Assembly: GCA_963680875.1 (NCBI GenBank)
Contig: OY804584.1
Coordinates: 90,766,031 to 90,830,030, forward strand
Source of the DNA: Bathymodiolus brooksi
Lineage: Eukaryota; Mollusca; Bivalvia; Mytilida; Modiolidae
Direction: 5' to 3'
Length of the DNA: 64,000 nucleotides
Shown: in pieces, positions 26,091 to 35,440 of the stretch
Layout: each line of letters opens with the position of its first letter
Numbering within the stretch: the first letter of the stretch is position 1
The notes under the pieces: model-generated
What the model was told of the DNA's origin: nothing
Seen by the model: only the letters and a program-made list of their open reading frames with translations
Databases searched by the model: none
Translations under genes and position numbers: made by a program

Positions 26091-26215
26091 TGTCTGTTTG
26101 TGTGGTAGTAGTGATGGACGATGTTGTCGTAGTCGCTGAGCCAAATATGACGTTATGTTGAATAACAGTTATAAGGATCAGAAGCGTCAATGTTTTTTTG
26201 CAAGAACGTTGTTGC
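1..26215 (-). CDS. Giant secreted Thr-rich mucin-like protein, partial exon
   Basis: Seen: reading leftwards from 26215, one frame stays open to about 6778 (roughly 6470 codons) and repeats TTTTEVTTTTPVD, so 8 of 13 residues are Thr. It starts with a hydrophobic leader (TLTLLILITVIQHNVIFGSA) followed by TTTTSSITTTTQTD. One N-glycosylation sequon (DNTT) lies about 48 residues after the TTG at 26190. There is no ATG between the upstream in-frame stop near 26242 and the leader, but a good splice acceptor ends at 26216, so the Met is probably in an upstream exon. Variants are mostly silent or mild (T/S, V/I, E/D, T/A, P/L). Known: Thr/Pro-rich tandem repeats behind a signal peptide are typical of secreted, heavily O-glycosylated mucins. 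Inference: extracellular mucus, adhesive or matrix protein. Odd: a 2-nt insertion near 6801 shifts the frame; the same repeat continues open in another minus frame to position 1. No C-terminal domain is visible. The alternative is a non-coding satellite, which the leader and the frame conservation argue against. Confidence 0.75.
12945..20809. repeat. 3.9-kb tandem duplication within the 39-bp array
   Basis: Rare variants recur exactly 3900 bp apart (100 units): CCTCTGTCGT at 16011 and 19911, GTGCAG at 13306 and 17206, and TAGCTGTAATC near 15377 and 19277. Every row I compared between 12961-16860 and 16861-20760 was identical. The match is lost near 12945 (GTGATG against GTGGTG) and near 20809. 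It is either a recent unequal crossover or an assembly duplication. Confidence 0.9.
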
Positions 26216-26232
26216 CTACAAATATAGAAATT
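26216..26232 (-). other. Putative splice acceptor of the mucin-like exon
   Basis: On the minus strand the sequence AATTTCTATATTTGTAG precedes GCAACAACG. It has a T-rich tract and a terminal AG. It would join in phase 2 to an upstream exon supplying the start codon, since the in-frame sequence from the stop near 26242 to the leader has no ATG. The upstream exon was not located. Confidence 0.55.
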
Positions 26233-26349
26233 ATTTAAGATTTAATCAATTAATAAAGCAAGGAAGATTAAAGATAAAATACGATAGTAAGTATCACATC
26301 ACAATTGTTCAAGTCTACCAAATAGATCACAACGTCTGTAACGGTATAT

Positions 26350-26512
26350 GTATAGGGGTTTTATGCCACTTTCAACAATATTTCAGTTATATCATGGCGG
26401 TCAGTTTTATTGGTTGAGGAAACATAAGTATAGTGAGAAAACCACCGACCTTTCGCTAATCACTGACAATATTTATTACATAATGGTGTATCAAGTACAC
26501 CTCACGGCCACG
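26350..26512 (-). mobile_element. SINE-1 fragment with internal deletion
   Basis: It contains the tail motif CAATATTTCAGTTATATCATGG and the body motif GAAAACCACCGACC, then jumps from ACACCTCACGG directly to CCACGATGTCCCC. The B-box part of the tRNA-like head is therefore deleted. The element reads right to left. It lies about 135 bp upstream of the mucin-like exon, in its presumed intron. Confidence 0.75.
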
Positions 26513-28359
26513 ATGTCCCCCCTTTACACAGAAGTTATCTAATGTGTAATATTCGTTCTGTTAAAGAGAGATGATGGTCTCAATCATTCTCTGAATGTTG
26601 TATAATACACAAGGTCATCGTATAAGACATATCAGAGAAACTGAAGTCAACAATTACCAATATTTTCGCTCGTCTTCTGTGCGCATGTGACAGGTGTTGA
26701 TATCTTCTGAAAACATTTTTGAAAGATAGAATGAGGTGTTTCTTTAAGAGAATTGGACTGCGTTAATAAAAAGTGCAGTCTTGAATTCTTCTAAAATGTT
26801 TGTATATTTCAAGGTAAACAACCGTACTTGTCTAATGTAGAATTTCCGTCAAGGTTAAAATTACTAGCAAGAACTAATACTCTTGCTCTGAAAACTACAC
26901 TTAATAGAATGAAGTTACGTGACGGCCTGGTATACGAAGCGTTTCCTTATTATGCCACCGAACCCTTCAACACTTCTTACTTGAAAGTCCAGCATACAAA
27001 AAAAAAAGAGATCAAAGTTTTCAAGAAATTGTTGATCATATGAATATATAAATGCCCTGTCTGGATTTCACAAAGTTGTCGCCCTTACAAAAACTAAAAT
27101 TTTTAATTGGGGACACCTGTTATTATTTTAACCAAGAGTGTGGTGATTTCTTCGATCGGATAGGTAAAAGTATGTTTAAAAGGATGTATGTTTGCCGATC
27201 AAGTGTTTTAAATATTGTTTGAAATATATTTTTAATGTATTACCTAAACTATTATCTATTTTTATTTTATATTGTAATACATATTTATATTTTAGACGCA
27301 CTGCATGTACGGTGTACCCCGCCTGTATGTGCCCCGGATGTAAAGGGGTAGTCATTCTAAATATACATATATAAATATTTAAATATTCTTGAGATAATAG
27401 TTTAAACACCGAAAGTCTCAATACAAACTACAAGCTCGAACGTATAGCGTGTGAGTTCTGAAATATAAATAAACTTTATGAGCGGGAACGGTTGGTACAT
27501 TTCAATCATCTTATCAAGGTGTGGAAAATTTATAATGGGAAAATTGAAGTCGTCTCTTTCGCCATATAGCCTAGTAGTCCATCAGCCAAGTCTGAAAAAG
27601 CCTCTAATAACAAAGTGTGTGTGATACCTCTGTAGACCGCATTTTTATTGCATGAAATTAAAGTTTGATATCTAAATTGTCGGTATCCATGTGTTGTACT
27701 AAAATTACAAACGCGGAAAAAAGTATAAATTCAGCTTTTTTTCTACCTACCCGTACGTGGAGTTCAATAGTTTGTGTAATATTTCGTACACATGGCCGCT
27801 TTGATGTTCAAAATTGGATTATATATATTTGATACAAGTATAAAAATAGAGTAATTCGCTATATCCTTTGAAAATAACACATCTTTATAAGAGATATACG
27901 TTCTCGAAAATGTAGCGTGCTAGTGCTTAAAAATAGCATGTTTTTAACTATTACACACATAACTGGACAGGATTAATGGTAAAACATGTCAAATAATCAC
28001 GAAAACATCATGCTCGATTTAATTGCTACATTTAAATATTTTTACAACTATTAATCATTCCAAAATGCGCTTTTTTACAGAATTTAACCATTTAGCTAAA
28101 TATTTCCGGATTTTCGAGTTATAACCGATACGGTTTCATATTACAAATTGATTGTGATTTTCTTTCGTGTTTTGGGTTTTTTTGTCAATTTGTAGGTTTT
28201 GTACAACAAAATTTTTTCCTTTTGTCAATCTAGATCATTATCGGCAGAATGTAATCAATTAGTGGTTTATTTGTTTTGGGTCTATTTGACTTTGGAATAG
28301 TTGGGGTGCGTTTGATTTGTATTTTCTTATTTCATTTTTCTTATTGATCATTGATGTCG
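26513..28359. other. AT-rich stretch, no gene recognised
   Basis: Only short unsupported reading frames occur. The stretch may include the intron and upstream exon of the mucin-like gene, but I could not identify a start-codon exon with a matching donor. No repeat family was recognised. Confidence 0.5.
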
Positions 28360-28437
28360 ATAGAGAATAGTTTTGTAAGTTTTCCTGTTATTTTTGATAT
28401 CGTAAATAACAGGAAAACTTACAAAACTATTCTCTAT
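28360..28437. repeat. Perfect 34-bp inverted repeat (hairpin)
   Basis: The arms 28360-28393 and 28404-28437 are exact reverse complements (starting ATAGAGAATAGTTTTG), separated by the 10-nt loop TTGATATCGT. It lies immediately upstream of the decayed ORF at 28438. It may be the terminus of a foldback or an inverted-duplication scar. Confidence 0.95.
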
Positions 28438-29725
28438 AGCGCAATACCTTGCTCAAAATGAACGACAGTGAACTTACACTTAAGACAAAATCAAATAAAA
28501 AGTGAGAAACAGAACAATTGGAAAGAGTGTCTTTGTCACAGTACTGGTCAAGCTGACGATCTATCAAATTATTTGGAGTAGACTTGGAAGACGCTTAGAA
28601 ATGCAGCCGAAATAAGAAATGACCTTGTTCACAATCTTCTAAAACACTACTGGAGTGCCAGTCCAAGGGGTGGATACCACAGGCGATGTTATCAAACTTC
28701 TACCAGCAAACGTAATCTGAAGTATCCACTGAAACGCAAAATGGACGACAATGTCAAAGTACCAGTCACAAGTAAACCAGACAAATTACCTAGAACATAT
28801 GACCGTTCAAAATGTGTTATTTGCTTAGAAGACAAGTAATTTGCTGATAGTAAATACCGGGAACAGTTACGCCAATGTTTGACCGAAGACGGCGTTTCCC
28901 CGTTGAAGAGGATTGTGCCAAATGACTGTTTTCTCGTGAAAAGATTGGAATCGGGTTACGTATTTTATAGACATGCTACAAAAACTGACAAGGCCTCTTT
29001 TTTTTGTCTTCCGGAATTGAAACAAATGTCTTAAAAGCATGGAAAGTGGTAACTATGTCAGAGCTTTAGTCTCGGTTTCGTCAACTTCTTAGTGAAGAAG
29101 GCATTGAGGCCTCAAATTACAAGTCCTTGTATTTTCAAAAAAGGATAGAAAAACGCCTCAGAAACAAGCTTTCATTTTGGCGGTCAAATGATAACAGTTT
29201 ATATATACAAATGTAGTTTTTATGTTATAACGTTCCTAAAGGGCAGATCAGTGAAGCAGTTTTAGAATCCATGAAGCAGAACAAATCTATAGCGATTTCG
29301 AAGTGTAAGATCTCCCAACAGAAGACGTAAAAGTTGATATGATACCGCGACATGCGTATTATACAGCAAAAGCTATCCGGCGATTGACTTTGTCGTCAAT
29401 TACATGACCCCCGACTGGTAGCTTTATAAATGAGCAATTTGTGACCATACCGAATTTGTTGTATAACTTGATTGCATGGGTTCTGACTGAGGACCAATCA
29501 GATCGACTCATTTCAAACTTATCGGTTGAAATGTCAGAAGCAACCGATAGGCGTGTTGTATCATTTGTACTGGACATCATATACGATGTCACTCGTTTTA
29601 AGGTGAAAACCCCGAAACATGTAGGTCTGGCTGTACTGTTAAAAATCCTTTCTAGAGTAGGTGATAGTTTAGACATTCCAAGCGGTCTCCTTAGATGTGG
29701 AAAATTTCCTATACTATTTTAGTAT
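28438..29725 (+). pseudogene. Decayed multi-copy invertebrate ORF, function unknown
   Basis: Three plus-strand stretches read as protein. The first (about 28526-29034) has Cys/His motifs such as GGYHRRCYQT and SKCVICLEDK, the latter followed by a stop at 28837-28839. The second (29055-29330) includes QLLSEEGIEASNYKS and NVPKGQISEAVLESM. The third (29439-29720) includes IPNLLYNLIAWVL and VKTPKHVGLAVL. In-frame stops are at 28579, 28837, 29032, 29067, 29214 and 29328, with at least one frameshift between the first two stretches (29034-29055). From memory, the motif order resembles a large uncharacterised protein family present in many copies in mollusc and cnidarian genomes; I cannot confirm this without a search. 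The stops make it non-functional. It may be part of a mobile element, as the adjacent hairpin could suggest. Confidence 0.55.
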
Positions 29726-29964
29726 GTGTATTACCATTGTAAAGTAACATTCGTTCTCAATCATTTCTTTTGAACGGTATTTTAAATTATCATTCTCATT
29801 AGAAATGATAGTGAAAAGTGTAAAAAAGTCAAATGTTTTTTCCATCATATACGGTAAATACCATATTGTAGATTGTGTATGGTATATCATAAAAAAAATC
29901 ACACAAATACAAAACTACCAATATCATCTCTCTTAAACAAACGGTTATAAAAGGGGGACATTGA

Positions 29965-30229
29965 TGGTTTTGTTTGGATTTGTTTATGGTGTTTAGCGCC
30001 ACATTCAACAATATTTCAGTTACTTCGTGGTGGTGAATTTTATTGGTGGAGGAAACCAGAGTACCTGGAGAAAACCACTGACAAGTCACTGACAAACTTT
30101 ATCACATAATGTTGTATCGAGTACACATCGCCTGAGTGGAATTCGAACTCACAACTTTTGTGGTGATAGGAACTGATTGCACAGGTAGTTAGAAATCCAA
30201 CTACCATACGATCGCAACAACGACCCCGG
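29965..30229 (-). mobile_element. SINE-1, near full length
   Basis: Read on the minus strand it has a tRNA-like head (GGTCGTTGTTGCGATCGTAT and the B-box-like AGTTCGAATTCC), a body with ACTTTGTGATAAAG-type sequence, and the tail motif AACTGAAATATTGTTGAATG ending in an AACCAAA-like terminus. It is a Pol III type, tRNA-derived, non-coding retroelement. Confidence 0.85.
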
Positions 30230-30568
30230 GAAAATTGAGTTTCAGATTAATGTACGAGGTGATTTTGAAGAAGCCAAATTATATTGTTTCTTTGCAACCT
30301 CAAGACAATAGCAAATAGATAATCCTAAAACTGTGTACAGTATATATATTGAATACCTTTTCCTATATTCATTGAGTAAGTTTTTGTTGAATTATCCATG
30401 AATTGGAATAAATTTGTTAATGAACAAACGATGACGTACATATGGTAGTCAACCTATTGTAAATTAAATATTCGTTGAATCTTTTCAATGTTTTCATATA
30501 ATAAATAAAAAAAATAATCTTATATAACAAACAATCAATACCTAGTTTAAAAAATTAGTAATTGATTG
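30230..30568. other. AT-rich spacer, nothing recognised
   Basis: No reading frame, repeat or structured element stands out between the two SINEs. Confidence 0.5.
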
Positions 30569-30921
30569 TTGCTGAACACCAACTCGGCAATTTTTCAGCT
30601 ATATCATGGCGAGAACAAGTTAATTTTCAATGAAGTGATGATGAGGTACGCTTTGTACTAGACCAACACGCTTAGTTGGATTTGTATAGTGCTATCTCTC
30701 TGAAACAACAGTCCGCGGATAGACATGTCGCTCCAACTCGGACACATTATCCTGATTCCGGCCAACCAGTACCATTCTTTGCTCTTTCTCTTTAATGCTG
30801 CATGGTTAGCAGAGAAGCAACTAATGACAATTTTATAGTCGTGGGTTTGACATGATCGGGATTCGAACCCACGATCTACCACACTCGAGGCGAGCATGCT
30901 ATCCATTACACCATCGATGCG
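30569..30921 (-). mobile_element. SINE-2, near full length
   Basis: On the minus strand the head reads GATGGTGTAATGGATAGCAT and then GTGGGTTCGAATCCCG (A- and B-box-like). The body has AGAGCAAAGAATGG and GTGTCCGAGTTGGAGCGACA. The tail ATATAGCTGAAAAATTG is shared in part with SINE-1. The first 250 bp resemble a tRNA gene only at the 5' head, so it is not annotated as a tRNA. Confidence 0.85.
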
Positions 30922-30933
30922 TTTTCTTTTCTT

Positions 30934-30954
30934 GGGGGGGGGGGGGGGGGGGGG
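30934..30954 (+). repeat. G21 homopolymer
   Basis: An uninterrupted run of 21 G lies just beyond the SINE-2 head. It is a potential G-quadruplex and a likely site of sequencing-length error. Confidence 0.9.
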
Positions 30955-30969
30955 TCGTTATTCGTTATA

Positions 30970-31046
30970 CGAATATACTCCTGTTTACTCCACCAATAAA
31001 ATCACCATATAACTGAAATACTGTTGAACACCATAACCCTAACCCT
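30970..31046 (+). mobile_element. SINE-1 tail fragment
   Basis: It contains CCACCAATAAAATCACC, ATAACTGAAATACTGTTGAA and CACCATAACCCTAACCC, matching only the 3' part of SINE-1. Its 3' terminus ends with two telomere-like CCCTAA steps. Confidence 0.75.
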
Positions 31047-31465
31047 ATATACAATGTATATATATATATAAAATAGACATCTATCTTTGTTTTGATTATA
31101 TTGCGGTTTAATCATTATGAAATGAAAGAGGCATTCCTGCTTTCATACATAAATAAGCGATTACCAGTGGTAGGCGCTTTTGGTAGTAAGCAAACCTTTT
31201 CAAATTCAAATAGTTATATTTTTAAGAATTTGAATTTTAAATATTCTAAATTTAATCTCTGTGTGACAAAATAAAAATACTTTCGAATATAATGATATCT
31301 AACAACCTCATTAAAAGTACATTTTAAAATACTGTTCGATTTCAGTTTTACTTATTTTAAGATATTTATATACGAGTTGCATTTTCAAATTAATGCTATT
31401 TTGTATCTATCTATTACATGAACACTTTCTGCTTTGAAGAAATAAACTGTCAATACGCCTGGAAA
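31047..31465. other. AT-rich spacer, nothing recognised
   Basis: Low-complexity TA steps near 31060-31075 and a 60-codon unsupported frame; no homology seen. Confidence 0.5.
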
Positions 31466-31820
31466 GTTGGTGTTTAACACCACTTTCAACAAAATTTCAG
31501 TCTTATCGTGGCGGTCAACTTTTATTGATTGAGGAAACCGGAGTGTCCGTAGTGGTAGGCACTGATTACATAAATAGCTGTAAATCCAATTAATCATACG
31601 ATCATGACCACACGACCCCATACATGTAGGGATGGGTATGGTTTTCGCACTCCTAAAAAATGAATTGATATGGATTTCTAGCTGAATGAATATTTGAATG
31701 TAGGTGCACCCCGTATCCAATTCAGCCAACAGTGATTCCCTATGTCGCCAGCAAGTCATTGACATGACTTTATCTTGTAATATGGTATCAAGTACACCTC
31801 AACACGAACTCGCAATTGTA
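31466..31820 (-). mobile_element. Rearranged SINE-1
   Basis: The tail and head occur fused at 31466-31619: GGAAACCGGAGTGTCC runs straight into GTAGTGGTAGGCACTGATT. The missing middle part (GTCATTGACATGACTTTATC, AAGTACACCTC, GAACTCGC) lies separately at 31749-31820, after about 130 bp of unrelated sequence. The parts are in the same orientation but out of order. Confidence 0.7.
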
Positions 31821-31835
31821 CACGTGTCTGAGTGA

Positions 31836-32525
31836 GTTAACGCATTATATTTTTGCGCGGACTCGTACAAAGTGCAGATGAAGACGGAGATCAAACTCAA
31901 ACCTAGCGATTTAGTGTCAATGTTAACATGTGACGCATTATAAAGTAGGGGTTTTTATCTGAGACAGACACTAAAGGCAAGAATGTTTAAAATGCTTATT
32001 TATGTAATCCGTTGACATTTGTTTGTTTTTCAATTGTTCTGATATAAAAGTTACAACATTAACCTTTTATAACTGTTATAATAAATATTGTGTTTAGAAA
32101 GTTAATCTTTAATTTTATTACCAGATTTTAGGATTTTATGTAGACCGTTTATAATTGTTGATTTTATACGTTTTATGATGCATTGAAAAAAAAGGTATAT
32201 TATATTGTAATCCTGATTTATGAGGAAATTTTTTTTTTATGAATTCTATTTATTTTGATGTGGGAATTCGAACTAGAGGTCAGGACGAATTTTATGTGTT
32301 GTCTCTATTGTTAAAAAAAACTATGTGTAAGCCTAAATATTATAAACTTGTTTATATACCAGAGGCCTACCGGGGTACTCAATAGTATGTTATCGAAAGC
32401 ATTCGCAAAACCGAGTCCCATAGCATTCTATGATGAATGAGTGGTGACAATTTCTAATTTCTAGTCAGTTTCAAAAAATAATCTTCATAGAAACGTTCAA
32501 CAATGCTTAATTCCCTTCGATGTCC
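31836..32525. other. AT-rich stretch, no gene recognised
   Basis: No coding or repeat signal beyond short A/T runs. Confidence 0.5.
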
Positions 32526-32836
32526 TATGCTATTTTGAAATCGGCGAGGGGTCGTTGTGGTCGTGATGTTATGGTGGTTGGATTTACAACTACCTGTGCA
32601 ATCATTTCCTATCACCACTAAAACTTTGTGAGTTCGAATCCCGCTCATGGCGAGTTGTAGTTAATTCAACATTATGTGATAAATATTGTCAGTTACATAC
32701 GACAGGTCGGGGTTTTTCTTCGCGTACTCCGGTTTCCTCCATCAATAAAACTGACCGCCACGATATGGCTGAAATAAGGTTGAAAGTGGTGTTAAACACC
32801 ATAACCCTAACCCATATGCTATTTTGAAATCGACGA
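32526..32836 (+). mobile_element. SINE-1 with 22-bp target-site duplication
   Basis: The element spans 32548-32814 on the plus strand: head GGGGTCGTTGTGG, B-box-like GAGTTCGAATCCCGC, tail GGCTGAAATAAGGTTG and terminus CCATAACCCTAACCC. It is flanked by direct copies at 32526-32547 and 32815-32836 that differ at one base (TATGCTATTTTGAAATCG shared). The long duplication is the mark of LINE-type retrotransposition. Confidence 0.92.
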
Positions 32837-33182
32837 CATTCAGAAGCATATTCATACAATTCTGATATTCGTATCATTTTGTTCTTAACATTTTTGCAAA
32901 ATGGAAGAATGTGCCCTCGCTTCCAACAAAAGAGAACTATTGAATACGGATGACGAGTTTTATGATTAATTTCAAGTTTAATTCATTGTGAAAATTATGT
33001 ATCTGTTAACACTTTCTGATACACGTGTTACAGCTATTTTATGTTCAATAATTGATTCCAAATAATAAATGACCTATTTATTCTGGTCTCCCACGAAGAC
33101 CATCAATTTATTTCAGATGTTTATCACTAATTGATATTAAATCTGTTAGATGTATCAGCTATGATTTTGTTTGTCTAAAGAG
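32837..33182. other. Spacer, nothing recognised
   Basis: No element or plausible coding exon seen. Confidence 0.5.
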
Positions 33183-33551
33183 TAAAGGTGGATTTATACT
33201 CCGGGTACGACAGCGATACGACTAACAATAGGATTGTTGCGATGGAGAAGCGATACTATTGCGAAATCATTGCTTTTTTGTCGCGTCGCTACTATCGTTT
33301 TTAGTTCGTGTTGCCTAGTGATTTTGATAATATTTTTTTATGATTTCAGAGGGCAATTACTTAGAGACGGTAGCGATATCGCTAGAAAGTTAAAATAATT
33401 TCAACTCTGCTGCGACAGCTAGCGATGATCCTTGCAACGAAACTTTTCGCTAGCGATGGTCAGCGATGACGTGCGTTGTCGCTGCGATGGGGTAGCGTTG
33501 TTGAAAGCGACATCGCAAATCCGTCGCATCTGGAGTATAAACCCACCTTAA
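33183..33551. mobile_element. Harbinger-like MITE
   Basis: The 363-bp body (33186-33548) starts AGGTGGATTTATACTCC and ends GGAGTATAAACCCACCT, one mismatch in 17 bp, and is flanked on both sides by TAA. A TAA target duplication with such termini fits PIF/Harbinger MITEs. The interior is rich in GCGAT and TAGCGA motifs and has no transposase. Confidence 0.75.
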
Positions 33552-33654
33552 TGGTCTTTAACCAACATATTCTACCTTCCTAGCTAGTAACAGTCAGTTA
33601 ACAATGAACATTCACTGACCCTCCTATTGTACTGCCCATGCTTATGTCGGGTAT

Positions 33655-35440
33655 TTTATAAACATTAGAGAATAGTACAATCAAAAATGGACAATCCAGA
33701 GAAACTGGCAACATATGATACACAAGACGAATAAAAATAAACCAAAACAACACAATATGTGTTGGACGTCACTATAGCAAACAAACACACACAAAAAACA
33801 TAAATAAGACATGAGCCCTCCTACAAACAACTGGAGAGAAAGACGAACCGAACATCCTAAATAAGACATGAGCCCTCCTACAAACAACTCGAGAGAAAGA
33901 CGAACCGAACATCCTAAATAAGACATGAGCCCTCCTACAAACAACTGGAGAGAAAGACGAACCGAACATCCTAAATAAGACATGAGCCCTCCTACAAACA
34001 ACTGGAGAGAAAGACGAACCGAACATCCTAAATAAGACATGAGCCCTCCTACAAATAACTGGAGGGAAAAACGAACCGAACATCCTAAATAAGACATGAG
34101 CCCTCCTACAAACAACTGGAGAGAAAGACGAACCGAACATCCTAAATAAGACATGAGCCCTCCTACAAACAACTGGAGAGAAAGACGAACCGAACATCCT
34201 AAATAAGACATGAGCCCTCCTACAAACAACTCGAGAGAAAGACGAACCGAACATCCTAAATAAGACATGAGCCCTCCTACAAACAACTCGAGAGAAAGAC
34301 GAACCGAACATCCTAAATAAGACATGAGCCCTCCTACAAACAACTCGAGAGAAAGACGAACCGAACATCCTAAATAAGACATGAGCCCTCCTACAAACAA
34401 CTGGAGAGAAAGACGAACCGAACATCCTAAATAAGACATGAGCCCTCCTACAAACAACTGGAGGGAAAGACGAACCGAACATCCTAAATAAGACATGAGC
34501 CCTCCTACAAACAACTGGAGAGAAAGACGAACCGAACATCCTAAATAAGACATGAGCCCTCCTACAAACAACTGGAGGGAAAGACGAACCGATCATCCTA
34601 AATAAGACATGAGCCCTCCTACAAACAACTGGAGGGAAAGACGAACCGAACATCCTAAATAAGACATGAGCCCTCCTACAAACAACTGGAGGGAAAGACG
34701 AACCGATCATCCTAAATAAGACATGAGCCCTCCTACAAACAACTGGAGGGAAAGACGAACCGAACATCCTAAATAAGACATGAGCCCTCCTACAAACAAC
34801 TGGATGGAGAGACGAACCGAACATCCTAAATAAGACATGAGCCCTCCTACAAACAACTGGAGGGAAAGACGAACCGAACATCCTAAATAAGACATGAGCC
34901 CTCCTACAAACAACTGGAGAGAAAGACGAACCGAACATCCTAAATAAGACATGAGCCCTCCTACAAACAACTGGAGAGAAAGACGAACCGAACATCCTAA
35001 ATAAGACATGAGCCCTCCTACAAACAACTGGAGAGAAAGACGAACCGAACATCCTAAATAAGACATGAGCCCTCCTACAAACAACTGGAGGGAAAGACGA
35101 ACCGAACATCCTAAATAAGACATGAGCCCTCCTACAAACAACTCGAGAGAAAGACGAACCGAACATCCTAAATAAGACATGAGCCCTCCTACAAACAACT
35201 GGAGGGAAAGACGAACCGATCATCCTAAATAAGACATGAGCCCTCCTACAAACAACTGGAGGGAAAGACGAACCGAATATCCTAAATAAGACATGAGCCC
35301 TCCTACAAACAACTGGAGGTAAAGACGAACAGAACATCATAAATAAGACATGAGTCCTCCTACAAACAACTGGATGGAAAGACGAACCGAACATCGTTAA
35401 ATGCAGAAATTGTCTTACATTTTGTGTGATAACATGTGGT
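33655..35440. repeat. Dispersed repeat DR-1, internally expanded
   Basis: The left flank (ATTAGAGAATAGTACAATCA, GACAATCCAGAGAAACTGGC, ACACAATATGTGTTGG) and the right flank (GAACATCGTTAAATG) match the single-copy version at 49055-49270. Between them, one internal segment has been amplified into the 57-bp array. Confidence 0.8.
33802..35396. repeat. 57-bp tandem array, 28 units
   Basis: Units begin AAATAAGACATGAGCCCTCC and contain TACAAACAACTGGAG and GACGAACCGAACATCC. Variation sits mainly at TGGAGAG/TGGAGGG/TCGAGAG and GAACAT/GATCAT. Because 57 is divisible by three, more than one minus frame stays open, including one repeating MFGSSFSPVVCRRAHVLFR, but no start, leader or flanking coding signal supports a gene. 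Confidence 0.95.

Noticed and set aside
9668..26161. Plus-strand frame of about 5500 codons repeating VVVVSTGVVVVTS
   Set aside because: It is antisense to the mucin-like frame, has no leader, and its openness follows from the 39-bp period and composition.
26190..26542. Short plus-strand frames just right of the array
   Set aside because: They overlap the mucin intron and a SINE fragment and have no motifs.
26828..27043. 71-codon plus frame with LLARTNTLALKTTLNRMKL, vaguely like a LINE C-terminus
   Set aside because: The similarity is too weak and there are no neighbouring LINE motifs.
29359..29676. Minus-strand 105-codon frame
   Set aside because: It is antisense to the decayed ORF, whose plus frame carries the family-like motifs.
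30850..30921. tRNA gene suggested by B-box GGTTCGAATCC
   Set aside because: The sequence continues into a SINE-2 body and tail, lacks a clear cloverleaf 3' half, and recurs as a dispersed element.
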